Positions 51,745 to 60,532 of a stretch of DNA of 64,000 nucleotides are shown here, in pieces. The stretch is from Sediminicoccus rosea. Lineage in GTDB: Bacteria; Pseudomonadota; Alphaproteobacteria; Acetobacterales; Acetobacteraceae. The notes beneath the pieces were generated by a model that searched no databases, was not told the DNA's origin, and was given only the letters and a program-made list of their open reading frames with translations. Positions within the stretch are counted from its first letter, which is position 1, and every line of letters begins with the position of its first letter. The DNA is taken from positions 4,489,001-4,553,000 of the forward strand of contig NZ_CP137852.1 in assembly GCF_033547095.1 (NCBI RefSeq), read 5' to 3'. Position numbers and translations under genes: made by a program.

Positions 51745-53049
51745 TCAGGTGGCGGTGGTTCGCGTGGCGAGGCCCATGCCGCGCAGGAGATGCGCCTGCA
51801 ACCGCTCCGCCGTCAGGCGATAGCCGTCCGGCGTGAAATGCACGAGGTCGGGCCGCATGAGCGGCGCATCCCCGCGCGCGAGTTCCGGCAGGCGGCAGGG
51901 GCTGCGCGTCACCTCGGCACTCCAGTCGAAGAAGCCCACGCGCTGCGCCTGGGCCACGCTGCGCTGCGCCGCGCGCACCCGGAGCAGCGCTGGCAGGGGC
52001 GAGACGGCGGCGCAGCCCTGCGGTGGGCGGCCACGCCGCGTGGCGCGCACCGGGCGGCCGGCATCGGGCACGCCCATCACCATGATGCCGCTGCGCGGCA
52101 GCGTCTGGCGCAGGCGCTGGATCTGGCGCGTCAGCTGCACCGCATAGGCGGCCTCGTCAAAATCGGCATCCACCGCCTCATTCGTGCCGAAGGCAAGGAT
52201 GACCAGGGCCGGCGGCTGGTTCGTCAGCTCGCGGGCGAAGATGGTCGGGTCGCGGTTGTCGAGCGAGGCGAGGGTGGCGCCATTGATGCCGAATCCCTCG
52301 ACCAGCACGCCGCGCCCGCTCCGGTCCACGCCCCAGCCCAGGAGTTCGACCGGGCCATCGCCCGTCACCTCGATGGCCAGCTCCCGGCTGCGCGGCGGCG
52401 CGTCCAGCGTGAGTGGGCGGAATTCCGGACCGGCGCTGCGCAGCGTGACCGGACCCACCGCCAGCTCATCCACGCGCAGGCGGAAGCTGCCGGCCTCGGG
52501 CCCGGCCATCAGGCCGAGATGCACGCGGTCGAAGCCTGCCGCCTCGCTCGAGCGGAGCGTGATGACATCGCCCGCCCGGGTTCCGGTCAGGCGGAATCCG
52601 GTCAGGCCGAAGGGGCCGGGATTGCTGGCGCGGAGCGCGCTGCGCGCCGTCCATTCGCCGCTTTGCGAGGCCTCGACCAGCTGGTTCGCATTGATCGGCC
52701 GTTGCGCGCGGCCAGGCGGCAGGCGGCCGGGACCGGCGGCGCCGAAGCGCGCCTGCATCAACTCGCGCAGGTGCCCCACCATGACCGGGCCCGCGGTGTG
52801 GCTGTCGCCCAGGATGAGGATCAGGGCGCGCGAGGCCTGGCCCCGCCCGGCGGCGCGCAGCGCGTTCGCCAGCGGCTCATAGGGATTGTCGCCAGCGCGC
52901 GCGGGCAGCACCGATTCAAGCCCGGTATCCGGTCGCGCCTGCGCGAGGATGAGCGGCCCGCCCACCTCGCCCGCCAGGGGTTCCGGCCGCGCGCCGCAGC
53001 CGCCGAGCAGGGCGGCGGAGCCCAGGAACAACGCGCGGCGGTTCAGCAT
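51745..53049 (-). CDS. SGNH hydrolase-type lipoprotein (AlgJ/AlgX-like partner candidate)
   Basis: 434 residues from ATG 53049. Lipoprotein signal RRALFLGSAALLGGCGARP with lipobox LGGC. Block I LILGDSHTAGPVMVGHL carries the Ser; block III is LAFGTNEAVDADF; block V DLVHFTPDGYRL carries Asp and His. A beta-sandwich-like insert of about 200 residues separates blocks I and III, longer than in typical GDSL lipases. It abuts the MBOAT gene (stop at 51745, ATG of MBOAT 51744), so the two very probably act together in O-acetylation of an exported glycan. Confidence 0.8.
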   Translation of the reverse strand: MLNRRALFLGSAALLGGCGARPEPLAGEVGGPLILAQARPDTGLESVLPARAGDNPYEPLANALRAAGRGQASRALILILGDSHTAGPVMVGHLRELMQARFGAAGPGRLPPGRAQRPINANQLVEASQSGEWTARSALRASNPGPFGLTGFRLTGTRAGDVITLRSSEAAGFDRVHLGLMAGPEAGSFRLRVDELAVGPVTLRSAGPEFRPLTLDAPPRSRELAIEVTGDGPVELLGWGVDRSGRGVLVEGFGINGATLASLDNRDPTIFARELTNQPPALVILAFGTNEAVDADFDEAAYAVQLTRQIQRLRQTLPRSGIMVMGVPDAGRPVRATRRGRPPQGCAAVSPLPALLRVRAAQRSVAQAQRVGFFDWSAEVTRSPCRLPELARGDAPLMRPDLVHFTPDGYRLTAERLQAHLLRGMGLATRTTAT

Positions 53050-53070
53050 TTCGTGCGGGCCGGGGACTTC

Positions 53071-53095
53071 ATTGTGACAATCTGCATGGTATAAA
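53071..53095. promoter_or_regulatory. Divergent promoter region with ATTGT-G-ACAAT palindrome and TATAAA
   Basis: Between the two SGNH genes lies a perfect 11-base palindrome ATTGTGACAAT (53071-53081), 8 bases before TATAAA (53090-53095), a plausible -10 for the plus-strand gene at 53131. The patch is AT-rich relative to flanks. The palindrome could bind a regulator shared by the divergent genes. Tentative. Confidence 0.35.
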
Positions 53096-53130
53096 TCCCC
53101 CAATCCCCCGCTGTCCCGGAGAAAACCCGC

Positions 53131-53928
53131 GTGGCGTTCCGCGCCCTACCCGCATCTCGCTCGCGGCGATGCCTTCTCTATGGCGCAATGGCGCTGCTGT
53201 CATCGGGCGGGATCGCCCTGGCGCAACCCGCCATCCTGCCCAACCCCCTCCCCGAGCGCCCGGCGCCCGAGCGGGTGAACCTGCTCTTCTGCGGTGATTC
53301 CCTCGCCCAGGGCATGTTCCTCGCGCTGAACGGGCAGCTCCGCCGGCGTGAGACGGTGCGCGTGACGAACGGCACGCTGCACGCCACGGGCGTGACCCGC
53401 AGCGACGAGCATGACTGGCCCACCGTCTCGCGAGATCTCGTCGCGCGGCACCGGCCGAACCTCACGCTCTTCTGGGTGGGCGCCAATGATTTCCGCCCGC
53501 TGGTGGTGCGCGAGACGCGCTCGCGCTTCGCCTTCGGCACCCAGGCCTTCGCCGAGGGCTATGGCCGCCGCGTCGGCGAGATGGTCAGTCATGCGGTGCA
53601 GGCCGGCTCGCGCGCCGTCTGGTTCGGGCTGCCCAATGTGCGCGATGCGCAATTCGCCAATGCGGTGCGCCAGCTGAACGAGATCCAGCAGAATGCCGCG
53701 CTGGCCGCCGGCGCCGTCTGGATCCCGACCTGGGAGGCGACGAGCGATCCGCAGGGCCGCTTCAAGTCCAGCGTGAGCCTGGAGCGCGGCCCGCGCGGCT
53801 TCCGCGCGGAAGACGGCGTCCACTTCACCGAATGGGGCTATCGCCGGATCGCGGCCCTCTTCTTCGACGAGGTGGAGAACATCTTCCCCGAACTCGCCGA
53901 AGGGCTGGGCCGGCTCTCGGATACCTGA
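53131..53928 (+). CDS. DUF459-like SGNH hydrolase, exported
   Basis: 265 residues from GTG 53131 (CCGGAGAA 10 bases upstream). Signal-like segment RRCLLYGAMALLSSGGIALA, then AQP. Block I NLLFCGDSLAQGMF, block III FWVGANDFRP and block V EDGVHFTEWGYRR define the SGNH triad; the layout matches DUF459 proteins. It is divergent from the SGNH lipoprotein/MBOAT operon, and is the third SGNH enzyme in 5 kb. Probably works on cell-envelope glycans. Confidence 0.75.
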   Translation: MAFRALPASRSRRCLLYGAMALLSSGGIALAQPAILPNPLPERPAPERVNLLFCGDSLAQGMFLALNGQLRRRETVRVTNGTLHATGVTRSDEHDWPTVSRDLVARHRPNLTLFWVGANDFRPLVVRETRSRFAFGTQAFAEGYGRRVGEMVSHAVQAGSRAVWFGLPNVRDAQFANAVRQLNEIQQNAALAAGAVWIPTWEATSDPQGRFKSSVSLERGPRGFRAEDGVHFTEWGYRRIAALFFDEVENIFPELAEGLGRLSDT

Positions 53929-53934
53929 GGCGCG

Positions 53935-54894
53935 TCAGGAATCGGCGGTGATGTTCGCCCGGCGGATCACCTCCCGCCAGCGGCTCAGCTCGGCCCGCTG
54001 GAAGTTCGCGAGGTCCTCCGGGCTGCCGCCCATGCCCTCCACGCCGTTGCGCGCGAAGGCCGCGCGCGTCTCGGGCTCGGCCAGGGCCGCGTTGAAGATG
54101 CCGTTCAGCCGCTGCGTCAGCGGCGCGGGCAGCCGCGGCGGCGCATACAGCGCCCACCACGCCTCGATGTTGATGGCGGGCAGTCCAGCCTCGCCGAAGG
54201 TCGGCACGCCCGGCAGCACGTCGCTGCGCGTGGCGCCGGTGATGCCGAGGCCCAGCATCGTCCCCGCCTCGATGTGCGAGCGGACGAATTGCGTGTGGTA
54301 GAACATGGAATCGATCTGCCCGCTCAGCAGGTCGGTCACCGCGCGGGCGCCATCCCGGTAGGGGACATGCGTCGTGGTGATGCCGGTCGCCTCGCCCAGC
54401 AGCGCCTGCGCCAGGTGACCCGTGGTGCCGGTGCCGGAGGAAGCGACGGACAGCGGCCGGGTGCGGGCAAGGGCCACGAATTCCGCCATGCTCCGCACGC
54501 CGAGCTGCGGGCGGACCACCAGCAGGATCTTGGTCTTGGAATGCGCGATGATGGGCGTGAAGTCGCGCATCGGATCATAGGGCAGGTTCGGCATCAGGTG
54601 GGGGTTCACCGTGTGCGTGCCGATGGTGCCGAGCAGCAGCGTGAGCCCGTCGGGCGCCGCCTGCGCCACGTAGTGCGAGCCGATGGTGCCGCCCGCGCCC
54701 GCGCGGTTGTCGATCACCACGGTCGCGCCGTTCAGCCCGCGCGAAAGCTGCTGCGCCGCGATGCGGCCCAGGATGTCGGTGCTCGACCCGCCCGGGAAGG
54801 GCACGACGAGGCGGATGGGCCGGTCGGGCCAGGCTTGGGCGCGGGCGATGCCCGGAGCGAGCAGGCTTGAAGCCAGCAAGGCGCGGCGCTTCAT
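53935..54894 (-). CDS. Bug/TctC-family tripartite tricarboxylate receptor
   Basis: 319 residues from the ATG in the ATGA overlap with the deacetylase (54891-54894). Signal peptide MKRRALLASSLLAPGIARAQ. Core motifs PDRPIRLVVPFPGGSSTDIL, VIDNRAGAGGTIG, PDGLTLLLGTIG, THVPYRDGARAV and FQRAELSRWREVIRRANI. Fifth Bug gene of the window. Its co-transcription with a deacetylase and a gamma-glutamyltransferase is unusual and hints at a peptide- or amide-type ligand, which is inference. Confidence 0.85.
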   Translation of the reverse strand: MKRRALLASSLLAPGIARAQAWPDRPIRLVVPFPGGSSTDILGRIAAQQLSRGLNGATVVIDNRAGAGGTIGSHYVAQAAPDGLTLLLGTIGTHTVNPHLMPNLPYDPMRDFTPIIAHSKTKILLVVRPQLGVRSMAEFVALARTRPLSVASSGTGTTGHLAQALLGEATGITTTHVPYRDGARAVTDLLSGQIDSMFYHTQFVRSHIEAGTMLGLGITGATRSDVLPGVPTFGEAGLPAINIEAWWALYAPPRLPAPLTQRLNGIFNAALAEPETRAAFARNGVEGMGGSPEDLANFQRAELSRWREVIRRANITADS

Positions 54895-55541
54895 GGCGCG
54901 ATATCCTCCCGTGAAATCGCTGCAAGGTCGCACAGGGGGGCACCCTCCCGCAATGCGAGGCAGGCTTCGGGGAATTCGCCGAGGAAGCGCGCCCCCTCCC
55001 CCGTCAGCCGATCCAGGACGGCATCGAGGTGCCGCATCGCGCCATTGGGCAGGTCATGCAGCACCATCAGCACCGGGGCACTGGCCGCGCGGCATTGCGC
55101 GAGGGCGGTGGCGGGCCAGCCCTCGGGGTCGCGGAAGTCGCCGGGAACGGCGTTCCACAGCACCACCGTATAGGCCTGGGCGCGCAGGTGCCGGAGCGCG
55201 CTGGCGTTGAGCAGATGCGGCCCCAGCGCACCGCCGCCGCCATTGGGCCGGAACAGGCGCCCCGCATTCAGCGGGCCGAGCAGCGCCTCGGCCTCCGTGA
55301 TCTCGGCCACGGCCTCCGCGCCGCCGCGCAGGCCGAGCGGCGCGCCATGCGTCAGCGTGTGGTTGCCGATGCGGTGGCCCTCGGCCAGCGCCCGCTCGGC
55401 CAGCGCGCGCCGCGCCGGGTCGCGCAGCTTCCGCGCGATGGGGAAGAAGGTGGCGGTCAGGCCGCGCCGCCCCAGGGCCGCGAGCACCAGCGGCGTCGCC
55501 TCCGGCTCAGGGCCGTTGTCGAAGCTGAGGCAGACCTCCAA
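54891..55541 (-). CDS. Polysaccharide deacetylase family protein
   Basis: 216 residues from a TTG at 55541, 4 bases after the gamma-glutamyltransferase stop. The NodB-homology fold is visible: LSFDNGPEPEATP replaces the usual TFDDGP, so the first metal/base Asp is kept but the second is Asn. The metal His pair is in GNHTLTHG, then RPNGGGGALG and VLWNAVPGDFRDPEG, with LHDLPNG near the end. The Asn change may alter metal binding. It removes N- or O-acetyl groups, or is a relative that acts on other amides such as formyl or allantoin groups. Confidence 0.75.
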   Translation of the reverse strand: MEVCLSFDNGPEPEATPLVLAALGRRGLTATFFPIARKLRDPARRALAERALAEGHRIGNHTLTHGAPLGLRGGAEAVAEITEAEALLGPLNAGRLFRPNGGGGALGPHLLNASALRHLRAQAYTVVLWNAVPGDFRDPEGWPATALAQCRAASAPVLMVLHDLPNGAMRHLDAVLDRLTGEGARFLGEFPEACLALREGAPLCDLAAISREDIAP

Positions 55542-55544
55542 GCC

Positions 55545-57281
55545 TCACCACCCCACGGCATAGCTGGCGCGGCGCGGATCGGCGCCGGCCGTCAGGATGC
55601 CGCTGCGCTGGTCCGCCTGAACCATGCAGACCGCACCGGCGCGCCAGATGCGGTCAGGCCACCAGCTCACCTGGTGGCCGCGTGCGGCCAGGGCCTCGCC
55701 CGTCGCGCGCGCGATCCGGCCTTCCAGGCAGATGCGACCGGGATGGGTCACATGCGGCTCGAAGCTGTCGGGGAAGCTGTAGGTGGCCGCGCGCGGGTGC
55801 TCCACGGCGTCCTGCGGATCCATCCCGAAGAGCAGCATGTTCAGCATCACCTGCAGCATCGCCTGGGACTGCACATCGCCGCCCGGCGTGCCCAGCGGCA
55901 TCACGAATTCACCCGTGCGCTCCAACATGATCGGGTTGGGCGTGAGCCGCGGCCGCTTGCCCGGCGCCATGCGGCTCGGATGGCCCGGCGCGGTGAAGGA
56001 TTGCGAGCCGCGCGAGGAAGGGCAGAGCCCGGTGCCGGGAATGACCGGCGTGTCGCTTGAGACATCGCTCGGCGTGGCCGAGACCGCATTGCCCCAGCGA
56101 TCCACCACCGAGATGTAGGAAGTGTCGCGCGGCGGGCCGGAGGGCGCGCCCGGGACGTTCAGCGGCGCGCCCGCAGCGATGGGCGCGGCCCCACGCGGCT
56201 GGCCCGGCGGCGGCATGTCGGGCCAAGCGCGGGCGGGGTCGATCATGCGGGCGCGGGTGGCGGCATAGGCGGGGTCGAGCAGGCCTTCCAGCGGCACATT
56301 CACGAAGTCCGGATCGCCATAGAAGGCCTCGCGATCGGCAAAGGCGAGCTTCATCGCCTCGATGATCTGGTGCAGGTAGTCGGCACTGTTGTGCCCCGCT
56401 GCCTTCAGCGCCGCCGGGTCCAGCAGCGCGAGGGCCTGGTGCAGCACCGGCCCCTGGCACCAGGCGCCGCAGGTATGGACATCCACGCCGGCGAAGCGCG
56501 TCGTGATCGCGCGCTCCACGGGCGACCGGTAGTCGGCCAGGTCCTCGGCCGCGAGCCAGCCGCCCGCCTCGCGGTGGAAGCGCAGGATGGCTTGCGCGAT
56601 GTCTCCCCGGTAGAAGGCGGCGCGGGCGGCCTCGAGCCCGGACGCGCGGTCCCCGCCGCGGGCCAGCGCGGCGCTTTCCTCGTCGGCCATGTAGCGCAGG
56701 CTCTTGGCCAGATCCGATTGCACGAAGATCTCCCCCACGCGTGGCGGCCGGCCGCCCGGCAGGAAGATCGCGGCGTTGGACGGCCAGCGGGCATATTTCT
56801 CCCGATAGCCCGCGATGGTGTCCGCCATCAGCGGATGCACTGGAAAGCCCTCAGCGAAGCGGATCGCGGCCTGGACCACCTCGGAAAAGCGCATGGTCCC
56901 GAAGCGTGCCAGCGCCGTGATCCAGGCATCGGGCGCGGCCGGCACCACGGTGCGAAGGATGCCCTCGGGGATGGTGCCGCCGCAGTTGCGCAGGACATGC
57001 TCGGGGTCCGTCGCGCGCGGCCAGGGGCCGAGGCCCGCGATGGTCCAGACCGCGCCATCAGCCATGCGGATCATGATGGGGGCGACGCCCGCGACATTCA
57101 CGATGTCGGGCTGCACGACGCCGAGCGCGATGCCGCCGGCCACCGCCGCATCCACCGCATTGCCGCCCGCCTCCAGCACGGCGAAGGCGGCATGCGCGGC
57201 GCCGTAATGGCCGGCCGAAGCCATGTGCCGCGTGCCGCGCAGGGCGGGGCGCTGGGCGTAGGGCTCGGCGGGGTCAGGCAT
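55545..57281 (-). CDS. Gamma-glutamyltransferase family protein
   Basis: 578 residues from ATG 57281; no signal peptide is seen, so it may be cytoplasmic. Early blocks RHMASAGHYGAAHAAFAVLE and GGNAVDAAVAGGIALGVVQP are typical. The autoproteolysis and nucleophile site is DTSYISVVDRWGNAVSATPS (Thr of DTS), and GGDVQSQAMLQVMLNML lies near the C-terminus. Family members transfer or hydrolyse gamma-glutamyl bonds or act as acylases. It is first in an operon with deacetylase and Bug receptor. Substrate not determined. Confidence 0.85.
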   Translation of the reverse strand: MPDPAEPYAQRPALRGTRHMASAGHYGAAHAAFAVLEAGGNAVDAAVAGGIALGVVQPDIVNVAGVAPIMIRMADGAVWTIAGLGPWPRATDPEHVLRNCGGTIPEGILRTVVPAAPDAWITALARFGTMRFSEVVQAAIRFAEGFPVHPLMADTIAGYREKYARWPSNAAIFLPGGRPPRVGEIFVQSDLAKSLRYMADEESAALARGGDRASGLEAARAAFYRGDIAQAILRFHREAGGWLAAEDLADYRSPVERAITTRFAGVDVHTCGAWCQGPVLHQALALLDPAALKAAGHNSADYLHQIIEAMKLAFADREAFYGDPDFVNVPLEGLLDPAYAATRARMIDPARAWPDMPPPGQPRGAAPIAAGAPLNVPGAPSGPPRDTSYISVVDRWGNAVSATPSDVSSDTPVIPGTGLCPSSRGSQSFTAPGHPSRMAPGKRPRLTPNPIMLERTGEFVMPLGTPGGDVQSQAMLQVMLNMLLFGMDPQDAVEHPRAATYSFPDSFEPHVTHPGRICLEGRIARATGEALAARGHQVSWWPDRIWRAGAVCMVQADQRSGILTAGADPRRASYAVGW

Positions 57282-57340
57282 GGGCGTTCTCCGGTGGCCA
57301 GGGCGGCTCGCACCGTGATCCCGCGAAAGCGCGTCCCGGT

Positions 57341-58321
57341 CTAGCCGTGGTAGCGCCGCCACCATTCGACGAAGCGCGTCAGCCCCGTGCGCAGATCCGT
57401 GGTGGGCTTCCAGCCGAAATCGCGCTCCATGGCCGAGACATCGGCGAAGGTCGCCGGCACGTCGCCGGGCTGCATGGGCTTCAGTTCGCGAATCGCGGTG
57501 ACGCCAAGCAATTCCTCCAGCAGCGCCACCATGCCGAGCAGCGGTTCGGGCCTGCTGTTGCCGATGTTGTAGAGCCGGTGGCCGCCATCGGCCGGCGGGG
57601 TGTCCAGCGCGGCCATCACGCCCTGGACGATGTCATCCACGAAGGTGAAGTCGCGCATCATGCGGCCCTCGTTGAAGAGGGAGATGGGGCGGCCCTTCAG
57701 CATCGCGTCGGTGAAGAGCCAATAGGCCATGTCGGGCCGGCCCCACGGGCCATAGACGGTGAAGAAGCGCAGCCCGGTGAGCGGCAGCTTGTAGAGGTCG
57801 CTGTAGGTCCGGCTCATCACCTCGCCCGCGACCTTGGTCGCGGCGTAGAGGGAGGCCGGGTGATCCACGCGGTCGGTCTCGCGGAAGGCGCCATCCGTGC
57901 GCGCGCCATAGACCGAGCTGGTGGAGGCATAAACCGTATGGCGGATGCGGCCCTCCGCCCGGCGGATCGCCTCCAGCACCGAGAGATGGCCGGTGACATT
58001 GGCGGCGGTGTAGGCGAATGGCGCCTCGAGCGACCAGCGGACGCCGGCCTGCGCGCCAAGATGCGCCACGCGGTTGATCTCCGGATGCGCCCGCATCAGG
58101 GCGAGCACCGCCTCATGGTCGGCCAGGTCCAGCTTCTCGAAGCGGAAGCGCCCCGCCGGTGCGTCCCCGGTGAGCGCGGCGAGGCGCGCGCGCTTCAATG
58201 AGGGATCATAATAGGCATTGAGATTGTCGAGCCCGATGACGTGCTCGCCGCGCGCCAGGAGCGCCTGGCAGAGATGCGCGCCGATGAAGCCGGCCGCCCC
58301 GGTGACGAGGACGCTACCCAT
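57341..58321 (-). CDS. NAD-dependent nucleotide-sugar epimerase (UDP-glucuronate 4-epimerase-like)
   Basis: 326 residues from ATG 58321. Rossmann start VLVTGAAGFIGAHLCQALLA, then VIGLDNLNAYYDPSLKRARL, the phrase typical of UDP-glucuronate 4-epimerases. The catalytic set is ASTSSVYG and YAATK (Tyr/Lys of YxxxK). FRFFTVYGPWGRPDMAY-like block RFFTVYGPWGRPDMAYW follows. It interconverts UDP-glucuronate and UDP-galacturonate. It lies next to glycosyltransferases and supplies sugar donors for surface polysaccharide. Confidence 0.8.
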   Translation of the reverse strand: MGSVLVTGAAGFIGAHLCQALLARGEHVIGLDNLNAYYDPSLKRARLAALTGDAPAGRFRFEKLDLADHEAVLALMRAHPEINRVAHLGAQAGVRWSLEAPFAYTAANVTGHLSVLEAIRRAEGRIRHTVYASTSSVYGARTDGAFRETDRVDHPASLYAATKVAGEVMSRTYSDLYKLPLTGLRFFTVYGPWGRPDMAYWLFTDAMLKGRPISLFNEGRMMRDFTFVDDIVQGVMAALDTPPADGGHRLYNIGNSRPEPLLGMVALLEELLGVTAIRELKPMQPGDVPATFADVSAMERDFGWKPTTDLRTGLTRFVEWWRRYHG

Positions 58322-58662
58322 GCCGGAAGCCTGCCCCGCGGCGGGACGCATCTGGATCACATCGGCGCCGTGGCTTCATCACCGCCTCGAGGGTCTGCCA
58401 GGAGAAGCTCGCGAACGGCCCAGCCTTGGCTTCGGGGTTATCAGGTCTCGACAGGGGAGGCTGGTTGGAACGACCCCGCTGGGGATCAGGGGATGGGATA
58501 TTTGGATCGGGGATGCAAGTACCTCGACGCACAGGTCCCCGCGGCAGGACGAAGCGCCCGCCCCATCCTGGCCGCCTCGCCATGGAAGCCCCCCGTAAGA
58601 CAAGACGGGACCGGCCTGGCTCGCATCGAGCGAGCGGGAGCCGGCCTGGGCGCGGCGGTCGG
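58322..58662. other. Intergenic stretch without recognised gene
   Basis: 341 bases between the epimerase start and the glycosyltransferase stop. Short open frames exist on both strands but none has a ribosome-binding site with plausible coding. It contains a partly repeated GATC-GGGGATG pattern around 58475-58515. It must hold the epimerase promoter, which I could not pinpoint. No RNA gene or mobile element recognised. Confidence 0.5.
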
Positions 58663-59667
58663 TCAGGCCTTGACGGCCGTAGCCTGGCGGTATTCACGCC
58701 CCGCCTTCAATCGCGGCCCCAGTCTGCCGAGGAAGTCGACGAACATGCCCCGCTGCTGCTCGGAGAAGAACTCGATCGGGGCACCGCCCCGTATCCGGAC
58801 CTGCCCGGACTGAAGCTTGTCCCGGCGCGCGGTTCCCTTCGGGGAGCGGCCGGCGAGCATATGGATCTCCCTGATCCATTGGCGTGGATTGCCCGGCCGC
58901 ATCTCCTGCCAGGACATCTGCAGCGCCTTTTCCACGCCCTCCGTGGGGGACAGGACGCTGTATTGGCGGAGCTTCTCGACATTCACGCGCATGCGCTGGG
59001 CGGGAAGCAGGTTCTTCATGTGAAGAAGCAGCAGCGCCCCGGGCGCGACGCGGCTCAGATCCGGTCCGTCCAGCTGGAAGTTGTGGCCATAGATGCCCCG
59101 AAGCGCCGCAGAGCGATGCACGGCCGACTTGCCGCTCATCAGGCCGGAGGGCGTCACCGCCTCATCCTCGAAGAGGGTGAAACGGTCTTCGCGGTCGCCG
59201 TAGTTGTTGAGCCAGATGCCTGCCAGGATGTCAGCCGGCGGCAGCGCCTTGATTTCAGGAACGATCGCGGGACCAAAGAAGACCTCAGCGCTGGAATTGA
59301 CCCAGCAGACGAATTCATCGGTGTCGAGCAGGATGAAATATTCACTGGTGCCGCGTATCGCGTCGTACAGATCCGGATACTGCGCCGGGCGGTGCAGGCC
59401 GTTATGGAAGCCGGTGAACTGTGCCACCGTCGCGTGCTCCGCCGTGCGGCGCAGCGTCGCCAGCACGTCGGGGTCATCGGAGTCATTGTCGAAGATGATC
59501 AGGTTTTCCATGCCCACGATGGCGGCATGATGATCGATCCAGCGCTGCAGGAAATGCGCCTCGTTCTTCGTCTTGAGCAGAATCTTCAGAGGAGACGAGC
59601 TACGGCGGATGCGTTCGCAGATCTCAGACTGCTGCGTGGTCCATTGCAGGAGCATTGAATCCGTCAC
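58663..59667 (-). CDS. Glycosyltransferase family 2-like protein
   Basis: 334 residues. LKILLKTKNEAHFLQRWIDH near residue 28 is the K-NE motif of the GT2-like family with PF13704-type features. IIFDNDSDDPDVLATLR and YFILLDTDEFVCW provide the DxD (DTDE) metal motif. SGKSAVHRSAALRGIYGHNF is the later acceptor region with HNF. The protein lacks membrane segments. It probably transfers a sugar onto a surface glycan or protein and is followed by an epimerase. Confidence 0.75.
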   Translation of the reverse strand: MTDSMLLQWTTQQSEICERIRRSSSPLKILLKTKNEAHFLQRWIDHHAAIVGMENLIIFDNDSDDPDVLATLRRTAEHATVAQFTGFHNGLHRPAQYPDLYDAIRGTSEYFILLDTDEFVCWVNSSAEVFFGPAIVPEIKALPPADILAGIWLNNYGDREDRFTLFEDEAVTPSGLMSGKSAVHRSAALRGIYGHNFQLDGPDLSRVAPGALLLLHMKNLLPAQRMRVNVEKLRQYSVLSPTEGVEKALQMSWQEMRPGNPRQWIREIHMLAGRSPKGTARRDKLQSGQVRIRGGAPIEFFSEQQRGMFVDFLGRLGPRLKAGREYRQATAVKA

Positions 59668-59700
59668 GACAAAGCCGTTCCTCTCACGACGCGCGGTGCT

Positions 59701-60507
59701 TCAAGAATGCTTCTTGACCGAAACAAAAGCCAAGGCGGAACGCACTGGCCTCTCGTTATACGGATAAGAAAAGATCGTCGTCGTGGTAGCAAGCTTTTCT
59801 AGCTCGTCCAGCATATCCATGCCGAAGTCGTTGTAGACGAGCGAGCGCCCCCCCTTCCCGTCGCCGTGATAGACCTCAGGCAAGAGAAAAACATCTTCGT
59901 CGCCATCCACATCCACACGCTTCACGGTCTTCGGCGCGAGGGGAGATGCGGTCGGGATGGTGAAGATATGAGCCCCGCCGGGCTTCAGCACGCGACTGAT
60001 CTCCGCGAAGGCCCGATAGGGGTGGCGGACATGCTCGAAGATGTCGGAGGTGATGACCAGGTCGACCGAAGCGTCAGCCAGGCTCAACGCCATCAGGTCC
60101 TGGTTGGTCACTCCGTCACGCATCGCGCCGCTCGCGAGATCGCTCCAGTAGAATGACTTGGTGTAATGCGGCAGGCCCTTGAAGATGGCCCGAAAGGGAC
60201 CGGAAATCCCCGGCTCGAAGATCACGAGGTTCCGAAACCCGGGCATCTTCACCAGGGATGTGAGGTCAGGCGCTGCAAGGGATGAGTAATGATTCAGTAT
60301 TGCCTCGGCTTGGACGCGGTAACGCAACGTCGAGCGGCATGACTGGCAAGGATAGGTCTCACGGATCGACCGCTTCTGACGGACAAACATGCCCTTCCAA
60401 CCACAAACGCGACAGGTCGACGCGTAGGAATGCGGGGGGAACGTGCTGTCGGTGGGCGTGTCTGACAAGGAATTTGTCCGCGCTATGGTAAAGTTTAGAA
60501 CGCCCAT
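59701..60507 (-). CDS. Zinc-ribbon SAM-dependent methyltransferase
   Basis: 268 residues from ATG 60507, which clears the upstream gene by 25 bases; an earlier start would overlap it. An N-terminal zinc ribbon is CRVCGWKGMF ... YPCQSCRSTL (two CxxC). The Rossmann domain follows: IFEPGISGPFR, LALSLADASVDLVITSDIFE (methyltransferase motif) and EISRVLKPGGAHIFTIPT. Probable acceptor is a sugar or glycan. It is noticeably lower in GC than neighbours, hinting at transfer. It belongs to the same surface-glycan cluster. Confidence 0.75.
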   Translation of the reverse strand: MGVLNFTIARTNSLSDTPTDSTFPPHSYASTCRVCGWKGMFVRQKRSIRETYPCQSCRSTLRYRVQAEAILNHYSSLAAPDLTSLVKMPGFRNLVIFEPGISGPFRAIFKGLPHYTKSFYWSDLASGAMRDGVTNQDLMALSLADASVDLVITSDIFEHVRHPYRAFAEISRVLKPGGAHIFTIPTASPLAPKTVKRVDVDGDEDVFLLPEVYHGDGKGGRSLVYNDFGMDMLDELEKLATTTTIFSYPYNERPVRSALAFVSVKKHS

Positions 60508-60532
60508 CGGGCAGGCGTCCGCGCGGTCCCCC

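Noticed and set aside
50506-53094. Long plus-strand open frame across the MBOAT and SGNH lipoprotein genes
   Set aside because: The translation is rich in Glu, Arg, Gly and His without domain structure, while the minus-strand genes have clear MBOAT and SGNH motifs.
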